A stretch of 11,992 bases of DNA from JBKHHU01 sp046539045 (GCA_046539045.1 JBKHHU010000106.1:1-11992), one strand, 5' to 3'; counted from the stretch's first letter, positions 1 through 6,887 are shown. Numbers and translations are program-made. The notes: a model not told the origin generated them from the sequence alone.

Positions 1-375
1 CAACGACTCCAACTGCTTGTAGTCCGGATGGTTTTCGTACTTTTTCTCATTTCGACGAGCCAGCGTAAGGGCTTCATACAGGTCCCCCATCTCGACCAGC
101 GCGTTCACTTCGACCAGAAATGCGTCGAGGTCCGCCGGTTCGGCTGTGGGGGACGGCTGGGTCTTTGGGACCGTTCGAACCGCGGGTTTCGTTTCCGTCT
201 TAGAGGTGACCTGTCGCGTCGTCGCCTCAGACCCGTTTCCGCCAGCGGGTTCCGGCGTCTGCTCAATATCCGAGCCGCCGTTTGATTTCCTTCGGGTCTC
301 TGACGGTTCACTCTCGGAACAAGCTAGAAAAACCGCCGCCGTCAGCAACACCAGCACCGCATGGGAAAAACGCAT
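1..375 (-). CDS. Partial TPR-like lipoprotein (5' end only)
   Basis: The reading frame runs from an ATG at 375 to the left edge without a stop, giving 125 residues of an incomplete protein. Upstream on the minus strand is AGAGGAG, a good ribosome binding site a few bases before the ATG. Residues 1-18 form a signal peptide (basic start MRF, hydrophobic core, FLA) followed by Cys19, so it is probably a lipoprotein; the -3 residue is Phe rather than the usual Leu, so the lipobox is imperfect. Residues 20-80 are a Ser/Thr/Pro/Glu-rich, low-complexity linker. From about residue 82 an amphipathic helical stretch (LVEMGDLYEALTLARR) resembles a tetratricopeptide repeat and continues out of the window. 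Likely role: surface- or periplasm-exposed lipoprotein with a protein-interaction domain. The specific function cannot be told from this fragment. The gene is divergent from the GH130 gene. Confidence 0.75.
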   Translation of the reverse strand, partial: MRFSHAVLVLLTAAVFLACSESEPSETRRKSNGGSDIEQTPEPAGGNGSEATTRQVTSKTETKPAVRTVPKTQPSPTAEPADLDAFLVEVNALVEMGDLYEALTLARRNEKKYENHPDYKQLESL

Positions 376-508
376 AATACTCCTCTATAACCGGACCTGC
401 TATCATTGATGTAACACGCTCGGGGCGTGATCGTTCTGTGTATCCTGCCGCAACGACCCGTCGCGGTCAAGCTTCCAATCTTCTGCGCACCTCCGGGATG
501 GCGCACAC

Positions 509-535
509 TTGCTTTGGTAGGGTAGCCTGTATAAT
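509..535 (+). promoter_or_regulatory. Candidate sigma70-type promoter of the GH130 gene
   Basis: A perfect TATAAT -10 box lies at 530-535. The best -35-like hexamer is TTGCTT at 509-514, which is poor and only 15 bases away. Transcription would begin near 542, giving a short leader of about 18 bases that contains the GGAGG ribosome binding site at 551-555. The -10 match is strong; the assignment as a promoter is inference. Confidence 0.45.
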
Positions 536-559
536 TACGTAGTTTTGAAGGGAGGCGCT

Positions 560-2008
560 ATGAGTCATCGAGTGAACATACGACGGTTACCCCTGCGGCT
601 GGAACGGGATGCATCACGGACGATCCCCCGCCTGTTCTGGCTGGGCGAGGAGCGTTCGCGGAAGATCATCGATCGCGTCACCAGTCTGGCACCGGAAGAA
701 GTGCACCAGCTTTTGCAGGAGACGGTGGGCAATTTCAAGAGCCGTCACGTGGACCTGTACGAAACGCTGAGGGAGAATTTCGACGAGATCAGCCGTCGCG
801 TGCACTACCGCGGCGAACTCTCCGACGAGGCGCGTCTGCTGACCGGGGCCTATTTCACCATGGAGTACGCTTTCGAATCCGCGGCCCTGTTCAACCCGGC
901 GATGGTCCCGGCGATGGACCAGTCGGGGCTCCAAGTGGGCCAGCAGCGATTCATCATGAGCCTCCGGGCCGTGGGCGAGGGTCACGTTTCGTCTATCGTT
1001 TTCCGCAAAGGCATCGTCGACGCCGACGGAAATGTCTCGATCGAACCGCCCCACCCGACGGCCAAGCCCCTGCGCCATCTCGAAAACCCGGTGTTCAAGA
1101 AGGAGAGTTTCTATCTGAAACTGATCGAGATGGGCGGGTACCACCCTGCCGTCGAGCCGGTTTTCGAGAGTCTCGGCGAACGGTTCCGCCTGAACGAACT
1201 GCAGGAGGCGCTTTACGAAGCCAGGCGAACCGCCGGCGACGCCAGCCACCTGGAGGAGAGCACCAAATGCGCCAACTGGGTAGCGCATGCCAACTATCAC
1301 CTGAAAGTGGAAGACAACTCGGACATCGAAGATTTTGTTCTGTTCCCGATGTCGCAGATGGAGTCGCAGGGGATGGAGGACATGCGGCTGGTGCGATTCC
1401 ATGGCGGAGAGGCCATCTATTACGGCACGTACACCGCCTTCAACGGCGAGCGGATCCTGCCGCAATTGCTTGAAATCGGTGGAGACAATACCGCTCGTGT
1501 GCATACGCTGCACGGGAAATTCGCTCAGAACAAAGGCCTGGCACTGTTCCCCAGGCAATTCGGCAAGTGGTATGTCATGCTGGGCCGCGTCGACGGGGAG
1601 AACCTCTACCTGATGAAGTCGACCAACGTTCGATTCTGGAACGACGCGGAGATCATCGTCCGGCCGAAGTACGACTGGGAGTTCGTGCAGATCGGCAACT
1701 GCGGCTCTCCGATCGAAACCGACAAGGGGTGGCTGGTGCTGACACACGGTGTCGGCCCGATGCGCCAGTACAGCATGGGCGCTGTCCTGCTGGACCTCAA
1801 CGACCCGACGAAGGTCCTCGGGCGTCTGGATGAGCCCCTGTTGGAACCCAGCGACGAAGAGCGGGCCGGGTACGTACCGAATGTGGTGTACTCCTGCGGA
1901 GCGATGACGCACGACGGTCAACTGGTGGTGCCGTATGGCATCTCCGATGCCGCGACCGGTTTCGCCGTCTGCGATCTGGACGAACTGCTCAAGGCGATGC
2001 TGGAGTAA
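560..2008 (+). CDS. GH130 family glycoside phosphorylase/hydrolase, long form
   Basis: Predicted 482-residue protein. I chose the ATG at 560 because GGAGG (551-555) lies 5 bases upstream; an in-frame TTG at 545 is less likely. Residues about 240-470 carry the five-bladed beta-propeller features of glycoside hydrolase family 130: GMEDMRLVRF (271-280, with Asp274 the candidate proton donor, matching the EDPR motif of the family), YYGTYTAF (287-294), NCGSPIE (380-386), THGVGPMRQY (395-404) and PNVVYSCG (440-447). Characterised members act on beta-mannosides, mostly by phosphorolysis releasing mannose 1-phosphate; some are hydrolases. About 130 N-terminal residues form a mostly helical extension seen in a long, poorly characterised subgroup. 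No signal peptide is visible, so it is probably cytoplasmic. No sugar transporter, glycosyltransferase or polysaccharide locus adjoins it, so the substrate cannot be deduced. Family assignment is firm; phosphorylase versus hydrolase is open. Confidence 0.88.
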   Translation: MSHRVNIRRLPLRLERDASRTIPRLFWLGEERSRKIIDRVTSLAPEEVHQLLQETVGNFKSRHVDLYETLRENFDEISRRVHYRGELSDEARLLTGAYFTMEYAFESAALFNPAMVPAMDQSGLQVGQQRFIMSLRAVGEGHVSSIVFRKGIVDADGNVSIEPPHPTAKPLRHLENPVFKKESFYLKLIEMGGYHPAVEPVFESLGERFRLNELQEALYEARRTAGDASHLEESTKCANWVAHANYHLKVEDNSDIEDFVLFPMSQMESQGMEDMRLVRFHGGEAIYYGTYTAFNGERILPQLLEIGGDNTARVHTLHGKFAQNKGLALFPRQFGKWYVMLGRVDGENLYLMKSTNVRFWNDAEIIVRPKYDWEFVQIGNCGSPIETDKGWLVLTHGVGPMRQYSMGAVLLDLNDPTKVLGRLDEPLLEPSDEERAGYVPNVVYSCGAMTHDGQLVVPYGISDAATGFAVCDLDELLKAMLE

Positions 2009-2050
2009 GTCCTGACGACACGTTCGGTCTTCGAGTTCTGGGTGACTGAA

Positions 2051-2105
2051 AACTCCGTGCCCTCAGTGTCCTGTGTGGTTAAGTAACCACGGAGCACACC
2101 CATGG
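2051..2105. repeat. Degenerate dispersed-repeat-like palindrome
   Basis: The stretch contains GTGGTT (2075-2080), AAGT and AACCAC (2085-2090), flanked by CTCCGTGCCCTCAGTGTCCT on the left and GGAGCACACCC on the right. These flanks also pair imperfectly (GTGTCCTGT against the complement of GGAGCACAC). The wording resembles the 'CCGTGTCCTCTGTGGTT ... AACCACGGAG' elements I recall between genes in many environmental bacterial genomes. That link is from memory and not tested. It lies between convergent genes and codes for nothing credible. Confidence 0.4.
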
Positions 2106-2126
2106 AGCTAGATGACCCGAGATGCC

Positions 2127-2168
2127 AAAAGGCCGGTCAGGTTGGTGGGTCAGGCGACCCACCAACCT
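2127..2168 (-). terminator. Probable Rho-independent terminator of gdhA
   Basis: A perfect 13-bp stem (2139-2151 with 2156-2168) closes on the 4-base loop AGGC. Read on the minus strand, it starts about 20 bases after the gdhA stop codon and is followed, after eight bases, by TTTT at 2130-2127. The stem is very stable; the T-run is short and slightly distant, so termination efficiency is uncertain. On the plus strand the same hairpin could also block read-through from the GH130 gene, though no T-run follows on that side. Confidence 0.6.
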
Positions 2169-2189
2169 CCCGGCGGTCGGTTATCTGCG

Positions 2190-3536
2190 TTACACGAGAC
2201 CCTGGGCGAGCATCGCGCGGGCGACCTTCATGAAGCCGGCGATGTTGGCACCGGCGACCAGATTGCCTTCCATGCCGAATTCGTTGGCAGCGGCGGTGCA
2301 CTGATCGTAGATGCTGTTCATGATGGTCTTGAGCTTGGAGTCGACTTCCTCGAAGCTCCAGTTCATGCCCATGGAGTTCTGGCTCATCTCCAGCGCGCTG
2401 GTGGCGACACCACCGGCGTTGGCCGCTTTGGCCGGGCCGAAGCTGACGTTATTCTCGAGGAACGTCTCGACGGCTTCGGGGGTAGAAGGCATGTTGGCAC
2501 CTTCGCCGACCGCGATGCAGCCGTTGGAGACCAGCGCCTTGGCGGCATCGCCGTCCAGCTCGTTCTGCGTTGCGCTGGGCAGGGCCACGTCGCACGGAAC
2601 GGTCCAGATCTTCTGCCAGTCGTCGACGAACTTCGCGTTGGTGTGCTCGTCGCAGTATTCGCGGATGCGGCCGCGTTCGACTTCCTTGATCCGGCGGACG
2701 GTGTCGAGCTTGATCCCTTCGTCATCGACGATGTAGCCGTTGGAGTCGCTCAGAGCGACGACCTTACCACCAAGTTCTTGGACCTTCTGGGTCGCGTAGA
2801 TCGCGACGTTACCGGAACCGCTGATCACGACGCGCTTGCCGTTCCAGTCCGTGCCCTTGTCCTGCAGCTGACGCGTCACGTAGTAGACCAGACCGTAGCC
2901 GGTCGCCTCGGTGCGAACGAGCGAGCCGCCCCAGCCGATGCCCTTACCGGTCAGCACGCCGACGAACTTGTTGACGAGCTTCTTGTACTGGCCGAACATG
3001 AAGCCGATTTCCCGGCCGCCCACACCGATGTCACCGGCAGGCACGTCCGTCTGCGGACCGATGTGGCGGAACAGTTCGCTCATGAAGCTCTGGCAGAAGC
3101 GCATGACTTCGTTGTCGCTCTTGCCCTTGGGATCGAAGTCCGAACCGCCCTTGCCACCGCCGATGGGCGTGGTCGTCAGGGCGTTCTTGAAGATCTGCTC
3201 GAAACCGAGGAACTTGATCGTGCCGAGGGTCACCGTCGGGTGGAAGCGGAGACCGCCCTTGTACGGGCCGATCGCGCTGTTGAACTCGACGCGGAAACCG
3301 CGGTTGACCTGGACGTCACCGTTGTCGTCCATCCACGGTACGCGGAACATGATCTGCCGCTCCGGCTCGACCATCCGCTCGAAAATCCTCGCGTTCGCGA
3401 ACTCAGGATACTTGTCGAAGACCGGGGCCACCGTCTCGGCCACTTCGCGAACGGCCTGGTGGAATTCGGTCTCACTGGGGTTGCGGGAAGTCACGATTCC
3501 CATGATGTCGTCTACAAATGCCGACGTCGCCGTCAT
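2190..3536 (-). CDS. gdhA: NADP-type glutamate dehydrogenase
   Basis: Predicted 448-residue cytoplasmic enzyme catalysing reversible reductive amination of 2-oxoglutarate with ammonia to glutamate; the hexameric, roughly 450-residue NADP-linked class typified by E. coli GdhA. The start at 3536 is supported by AGGAG at 3545-3549. Visible motifs in order: the substrate-binding GPYKGGLRFHP (90-100), PIGGGKGGSDF (124-134) with catalytic Lys129, VPAGDIGVGGREIG (165-178) with catalytic Asp169, TEATGYG (209-215), and the nucleotide-binding GSGNVA (240-245). Length and motifs match the family end to end with no damage. NADPH preference is inferred from overall similarity to the biosynthetic class, not from a tested residue. 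The gene stands alone: convergent with the GH130 gene, divergent from the methyltransferase gene, with its own long leader and terminator. Confidence 0.97.
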   Translation of the reverse strand: MTATSAFVDDIMGIVTSRNPSETEFHQAVREVAETVAPVFDKYPEFANARIFERMVEPERQIMFRVPWMDDNGDVQVNRGFRVEFNSAIGPYKGGLRFHPTVTLGTIKFLGFEQIFKNALTTTPIGGGKGGSDFDPKGKSDNEVMRFCQSFMSELFRHIGPQTDVPAGDIGVGGREIGFMFGQYKKLVNKFVGVLTGKGIGWGGSLVRTEATGYGLVYYVTRQLQDKGTDWNGKRVVISGSGNVAIYATQKVQELGGKVVALSDSNGYIVDDEGIKLDTVRRIKEVERGRIREYCDEHTNAKFVDDWQKIWTVPCDVALPSATQNELDGDAAKALVSNGCIAVGEGANMPSTPEAVETFLENNVSFGPAKAANAGGVATSALEMSQNSMGMNWSFEEVDSKLKTIMNSIYDQCTAAANEFGMEGNLVAGANIAGFMKVARAMLAQGLV

Positions 3537-3556
3537 TGTTCATTCTCCTATATACA

Positions 3557-3610
3557 TCCTTCCGTCACGAAGGACGGAACGTTCCTCTTCCCGAATGGCC
3601 GGGCCATTCG
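3557..3610 (-). promoter_or_regulatory. Dyad-rich gdhA leader, possible regulatory site
   Basis: Several symmetric elements are packed here, 20-75 bases upstream of the gdhA start. CGAATGGCC (3592-3600) and GGCCATTCG (3602-3610) form a perfect 9-bp inverted repeat around one base. GGAACGTTCC (3576-3585) is a perfect 10-bp palindrome. TTCCGTC (3560-3566) can pair with GACGGAA (3573-3579), or TCCTTC (3557-3562) with GAAGGA (3569-3574); these two stems overlap and cannot form together. The 19-bp repeat looks like an operator or a leader hairpin. No known regulator motif is recognised. Confidence 0.4.
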
Positions 3611-3663
3611 ACTTGATATGGTATGCGGATCCCGTTCCGCAGACCCACCTTTCCGTGACGCTT

Positions 3664-3692
3664 ACAGTAGGGATTAGCCCAGCTTATTTCAA
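3664..3692 (-). promoter_or_regulatory. Candidate gdhA promoter
   Basis: On the minus strand TTGAAA (3692-3687) and TACTGT (3669-3664) are separated by 17 bases, with A/T-rich DNA just upstream. The -35 box is good; the -10 box matches only 3 of 6 consensus positions. Transcription would start near 3657, leaving a leader of about 120 bases that includes the dyad cluster. Confidence 0.3.
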
Positions 3693-3939
3693 TCATTTTT
3701 TCATTAGACTGCAGGAAAATAAGGAAAGGTAATAGTCGGCCTTATAGGTCGCAAGGCCTGTCGCGTCAACCCACGCTTTCCGGATGCACGCAAAAGGTGC
3801 AGGCAATTCTGTTGGCCCGAGCAAACGCCCATCTGCCCGATCGGCCGAATATGCCGGAATCATTCTTAGTGCAACCTGAACATGAATCCAGCGCATCGCT
3901 CACCACGGAAGCCTCTTCCACGGCTACAATTACTGCAAT

Positions 3940-3957
3940 CCCGCCGCGCCCGGCGGG
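3940..3957 (+). other. GC-rich hairpin in methyltransferase leader
   Basis: CCCGCCG (3940-3946) pairs perfectly with CGGCGGG (3951-3957) around the loop CGCC. It sits just after a TACAAT box at 3925-3930 that could be a -10 element, though no -35 box is apparent. If that box is used, the hairpin would be almost at the 5' end of the transcript, where it might stabilise the RNA. It could also be a chance product of high GC. Confidence 0.25.
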
Positions 3958-3997
3958 AGTTGGCGACCGCAGAATTCCCTGACCGGTGGAGTGATCT

Positions 3998-4585
3998 ATG
4001 TCCGAGTTGTCGACTGAGTCCAGCGATCTCCAGGCCGAAATCCATACCTGGTACACCTGCATGGGCAAAATAACGCTCCGGGCGGTGGGCATTCTTCCGG
4101 AAATGGAGGCGCTGGATTTCGGGTGCGGCCCCGGCCGGTTCACCGTGCCGCTCGCTCAGGCATGTTTCCCGCACGGAACAGTACACGCATTGGATCGGCG
4201 GTCCGAACCTTTAGAGGAGTTGGCTGAGCGTCTGGCGGTATTCGCCCCGGACTCCCGCGTCTGCCTCCATTGCGAAGAAAGCGGAGATCTCCGCGAACTG
4301 TTCGCCCCGAAGTCACTCGACGTGATGTTCCTCTTTGACGTCCTCCAGCATGTACCCGACCGCCGGGCGCTTTTCGAGCAACTTGCTCAGATACTCCGCA
4401 CCGACGGGAGGATTTTCCTCTATCCCGCCGCCCAGCCCCACCCGGGACGCGTGGATATGTCGGCAGTGTCGGCAGAGCTTGCCCGCTCGGGGTTCGGGTT
4501 CTTCTGGTGGAAGGACCTCCGAATCCCCCACTCCCACGAGATGGTCGACGACCGCATCTACGTCTTCAGCCGGGACGGAGGGTGA
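3998..4585 (+). CDS. Class I SAM-dependent methyltransferase
   Basis: Predicted 195-residue soluble protein. The ATG at 3998 is preceded by GGAG (3988-3991) six bases upstream. The Rossmann-like methyltransferase core is clear: motif I LDFGCGPGRF (39-48), which binds S-adenosylmethionine; an acidic residue Asp66 at the end of the second strand (VHALDRR), expected to hold the ribose; and the later FLFDVLQHVPDRRALF (111-126), typical of the small-molecule methyltransferase group (Methyltransf_11/25-like). A strand-rich end (RIFLYPAAQ, DRIYVFSRD) completes the fold. The acceptor substrate cannot be inferred: there is no recognisable substrate domain and no biosynthetic gene cluster nearby. It appears to be a single-gene unit, divergent from gdhA and convergent with the UPF0210 gene. 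Confidence 0.85.
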   Translation: MSELSTESSDLQAEIHTWYTCMGKITLRAVGILPEMEALDFGCGPGRFTVPLAQACFPHGTVHALDRRSEPLEELAERLAVFAPDSRVCLHCEESGDLRELFAPKSLDVMFLFDVLQHVPDRRALFEQLAQILRTDGRIFLYPAAQPHPGRVDMSAVSAELARSGFGFFWWKDLRIPHSHEMVDDRIYVFSRDGG

Positions 4586-4597
4586 GATGACGGCGCA

Positions 4598-4624
4598 CGT
4601 CGGTCTTGCAGACCAGGGCCGACG
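4598..4624. terminator. Weak hairpin between convergent genes
   Basis: GGTCT (4602-4606) pairs with AGACC (4610-4614) around TGC. The flanking CGTC (4598-4601) can pair with GACG (4621-4624) across a bulge. It lies 13 bases past the methyltransferase stop and 20 bases past the UPF0210 stop, so it could be a two-way terminator. Neither side has a T-run, so this is tentative. Confidence 0.25.
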
Positions 4625-4643
4625 ATGCCTCTGGCTGCGGACA

Positions 4644-6017
4644 TCAGTTCCTTAACGACTGCAGCGGAGCGGGAATTCGCCCGCCGAAGTGAACGAAGCG
4701 TTCCGATGCTCCGCTGTTTCGGACATCGATGATCGGTGCGCTGCCGAACAAGCCGCCGAATTCCACCACATCGCCGGCCTTGCCGTCTGGCACAGGAATC
4801 AACCGGGCGGCCGTTGTCTTATCGTTCACCACGCCGATGGCCATCTCATCTGCAATGATTGCAGAGATCGTCTCGGCGGGAGTCTCACCGGGGATGAGCA
4901 CCATATCCAGACCCACCGAGCAGACACTGGTCATCGCCTCCAGTTTCTCCAGCACCAGGTGCTTGTTGCCCACCGCGTCGGCCAGTGCGGCATCCTCGCT
5001 GACGGGGATGAACGCCCCGCTCAACCCGCCGACGCTGCTGGAGGCGAACATTCCGCCCTTCTTCACCGCGTCATTCAACATCATTACGCAGGCTGTCGAG
5101 CCGGGGGCGCCGATCTTGTCCACGCCCAACGTCTGGAGAATCTCGCCGATCGAGTCGCCTACTTTCGGCGTCGGCGCCAGAGACAGATCGACGATTCCGA
5201 ACGGCACGTTCATCGCCGCAGCCACTTCTCTCCCGATCAACTCCCCGATGCGAGTCACGCGGAAACTGGTAATCTTGATTTCCTCGGCCAGTTCGCCGAG
5301 CGTGATGTCCGGATTCATTGCCACACGCCGCCGTAATGCGCTGCAGACGACACCGGGGCCGGATACTCCGATGTTTACGGTCGCTTCCGGCTCGCCCGGA
5401 CCCATGTAAGCACCGGCCATGAACGGATTGTCCTCCGGAATGTTCGCGAAGACGACGAGTTTGGCGGCCCCGAAGCCACTCTGATCGCGGGTCTTCTCGG
5501 CGATGTTGCGGATGATATGGCCCATCCGCCCCACCGCGTCCATGTTGATGCCCGCCCGTCGCGTGGCAACATTGATCGACGCGCATACCCGCTGCGTTTT
5601 GCTCAGCACTTCCGGAAGAGATTCGATCACAACCCGATCAGCGTTGCTGATGCCTTTGTGAACCATCGCGGAGAATCCGCCGAGGATGTCTACCTTGCAT
5701 TCTGCGGCCGCCTCATCCAGCGTCATCGCGACGCGAAGGGCCGCGTTGGTTCCGTGACCGGCCAGGAGATGAGAAACCGGAGAGATGGCCAATCGCTTGT
5801 TGGTGACCGGTATGCCGTATTTGGCTCCGATCCGATCGCAGACCTCCACGAGGCGACTGGCCCGGGAGACGATCTTCTCCTTGAGTTTGCGGCAGACGTG
5901 TTCGATGTTCGGCGCAGCACATTCGTCCACGTTCAGCGCCAGTGTAACGGCTCGAACGTCGAGGAATTCCGCGTGCAGCATCTGGATGGTCGAAAGGATC
6001 TCGTCGGTGCGGAGCAT
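4644..6017 (-). CDS. PFL family protein, UPF0210/DUF711
   Basis: Predicted 457-residue cytoplasmic protein, full length for the UPF0210 (DUF711) family. Conserved blocks visible include VTNKRLAISP (71-80), VDILGGFSAMVHKG (109-122), INVATRRAGINMDAV (148-162), MGHIIRNIAEKT (165-176) and ANIPEDNPFMAGAYMG (191-206). Structures of the family show a pyruvate-formate-lyase-like barrel, hence the name, but no glycyl-radical motif is seen here and the biochemical role is unknown. The start at 6017 has only a weak purine-rich stretch upstream (AGAAAG), so translation may depend on the preceding gene. That gene ends 25 bases upstream and encodes an ACT-domain protein; this pairing recurs in many bacteria and archaea, for example streptococci, and suggests the ACT protein senses a small molecule, perhaps an amino acid, that controls or is handled by this protein. 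Confidence 0.92.
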   Translation of the reverse strand: MLRTDEILSTIQMLHAEFLDVRAVTLALNVDECAAPNIEHVCRKLKEKIVSRASRLVEVCDRIGAKYGIPVTNKRLAISPVSHLLAGHGTNAALRVAMTLDEAAAECKVDILGGFSAMVHKGISNADRVVIESLPEVLSKTQRVCASINVATRRAGINMDAVGRMGHIIRNIAEKTRDQSGFGAAKLVVFANIPEDNPFMAGAYMGPGEPEATVNIGVSGPGVVCSALRRRVAMNPDITLGELAEEIKITSFRVTRIGELIGREVAAAMNVPFGIVDLSLAPTPKVGDSIGEILQTLGVDKIGAPGSTACVMMLNDAVKKGGMFASSSVGGLSGAFIPVSEDAALADAVGNKHLVLEKLEAMTSVCSVGLDMVLIPGETPAETISAIIADEMAIGVVNDKTTAARLIPVPDGKAGDVVEFGGLFGSAPIIDVRNSGASERFVHFGGRIPAPLQSLRN

Positions 6018-6042
6018 GGTGGTCGTCTTTCTGTCTGCGGGG

Positions 6043-6618
6043 CTATTCCGCCAAACGGGTCATTCGCAACTGGTTGGTGGCAACGAAGACATTCTCGTGC
6101 TGAAGTCGGACGGTGAAGCCCAACTCGCGTCCCAGTTCCTGCAGATCGGCCTGGAGCAACGCGATTTCCCACTGGGAAGGTATTTCGACCTGGCTGATCA
6201 GCACGAACCGGTCTTCCTGCCGATTGCCGTACAGGTCCACAATATTGATGTCTTTGCCCGCCAGATAGGCGGAGAACTGACGGATGATGCCTTCACGGTC
6301 TTTGCCAAATGCGGTAATGACGAACCGCTCCGGAACCGGCCCGGGCTTTGTCTGCTGTGCTGTCTCAAACTTGCGGACGCTGACCTGGAACGAAGAGGTG
6401 TTGACCGACGAGATCTCCTCGGCCAACTCGTTCGGGTTGATCGGCTCGGGAAAGCTGACGATCATGATCAGAGTGAAGTAGCCCTCGAGAACGGTCTGAC
6501 TGGCGGCATCGATGTTGCCGGTTCGTCCCTCGACCGTGTTGCTGACTGCGGCGACGATACCGGGATGGTCGGCGCTCATGACATTCAGCACGTAGGCATG
6601 TTTGTGTCTTGTCATCAT
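6043..6618 (-). CDS. Double ACT-domain protein (GcvR-like)
   Basis: Predicted 191-residue protein. I chose the ATG at 6618 because AGAGGA (6627-6632) lies 8 bases upstream; an in-frame TTG at 6636 would fall almost on the predicted transcription start. Residues 8-84 form one ACT domain (SADHPGIVAAVSNTV) and 97-172 a second (FGKDREGIIRQFSAYLAGKDINIVDL), the tandem arrangement of GcvR-type regulators; a short tail follows. ACT domains usually bind amino acids at dimer interfaces. No DNA-binding domain is present, so it would act through protein contacts. The UPF0237 partners usually found beside UPF0210 genes are about 90 residues with a single ACT domain, so this one looks duplicated. It is the first gene of a two-gene operon. 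The ligand is unknown. Confidence 0.9.
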   Translation of the reverse strand: MMTRHKHAYVLNVMSADHPGIVAAVSNTVEGRTGNIDAASQTVLEGYFTLIMIVSFPEPINPNELAEEISSVNTSSFQVSVRKFETAQQTKPGPVPERFVITAFGKDREGIIRQFSAYLAGKDINIVDLYGNRQEDRFVLISQVEIPSQWEIALLQADLQELGRELGFTVRLQHENVFVATNQLRMTRLAE

Positions 6619-6644
6619 GGCATTGGTCCTCTGCAATTTCGAAC

Positions 6645-6673
6645 ATCATACAACGCTACGGCACAACAGGCAA
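6645..6673 (-). promoter_or_regulatory. Promoter of the ACT-UPF0210 operon
   Basis: On the minus strand TTGCCT (6673-6668) and TATGAT (6650-6645) are spaced by 17 bases, matching the sigma70 consensus at 4 of 6 and 5 of 6 positions. Transcription would start near 6638, 20 bases before the ATG at 6618, leaving room for the AGAGGA ribosome binding site. This is the best complete promoter in the window. Confidence 0.6.
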
Positions 6674-6736
6674 AAGGCATACATCAAAAGCGCCCGGACC
6701 TCGGTCTTACGCGGGCCGGGGGACCGGAGATTGGGA

Positions 6737-6761
6737 GCGACGGGCGGAATCCTGTCGCCCG
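6737..6761. other. GC-rich inverted repeat in divergent spacer
   Basis: CGGGCG (6741-6746) pairs with CGCCCG (6756-6761). GCGAC (6737-6741) could alternatively pair with GTCGC (6754-6758). It lies between the divergent ACT and ArgA promoters. Function unknown; it may be chance in GC-rich DNA. Confidence 0.2.
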
Positions 6762-6846
6762 GGTTCGATCATCATTTCCGCAAGAACATTGCATCGGCGG
6801 GCACCATCGGCCACAATCTTACCGCAATGGATTCCAAGAGCAGACC

Positions 6847-6879
6847 GGCCGACGCCGTCGGTCTACTGCAGACTAGAAT
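6847..6879 (+). promoter_or_regulatory. Candidate argA promoter with overlapping palindrome
   Basis: TAGAAT at 6874-6879 is a 5-of-6 match to the -10 consensus and would place the transcript start near 6886, only about 2 bases before the ATG at 6888. No -35 hexamer is evident. Instead, a palindrome CCGACG-C-CGTCGG (6849-6861, extended by GG/TC pairing to 6847-6863) occupies the -35 zone, where a transcription factor could bind. It is not an AT-rich ArgR-type box. Confidence 0.35.
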
Positions 6880-6887
6880 GGTTCGAG

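Larger units (their letters stand above)
3537..3997. other. Intergenic region between gdhA and methyltransferase
   Basis: This 461-base stretch holds no credible gene. Its gdhA-proximal part (3545-3692) contains the gdhA ribosome binding site, a cluster of dyad symmetries and a candidate promoter. The stretch 3687-3735 is notably A/T-rich for this window. The distal part (3925-3997) contains a TACAAT box, a GC-rich hairpin and the methyltransferase ribosome binding site. Between 3740 and 3920 I see nothing recognisable; short open frames there have no recognisable composition or motifs. Confidence 0.6.

Noticed and set aside
415..470. Promoter-like TTGACC (470-465, minus) and CACGC/GCGTG dyad (415-429) upstream of the lipoprotein
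   Set aside because: No acceptable -10 box lies at the right distance, and the dyad is only 5 bp, so neither is called.
614..1921. 435-codon open frame on the minus strand
   Set aside because: Antisense shadow of the GH130 gene, with composition typical of antisense GC-rich DNA (many His, Arg, Gln, Val).
2112..3677. 521-codon open frame on the plus strand opposite gdhA
   Set aside because: It is the mirror of the certain gdhA gene in GC-rich DNA; it is rich in Asp/Val/Leu/Ala/His from antisense codons, has no ribosome binding site and no family motif.
3766..4143. Open frames in the gdhA-methyltransferase spacer (3766-4143 minus, 3797-3982 plus)
   Set aside because: No ribosome binding site or recognisable protein character; the minus frame overlaps the methyltransferase start.
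4644..6017. Reading the PFL-family protein as a glycyl-radical enzyme (pyruvate formate-lyase)
   Set aside because: The name reflects fold similarity only. No C-terminal glycyl-radical motif, paired catalytic Cys-Cys or activating-enzyme gene is seen.
6609..6887. N-terminal extension of the argA frame to 6609
   Set aside because: The open frame continues upstream, but the added 93 residues are Arg/Ser/Pro-rich without family likeness, and the region holds the divergent promoter of the ACT operon.
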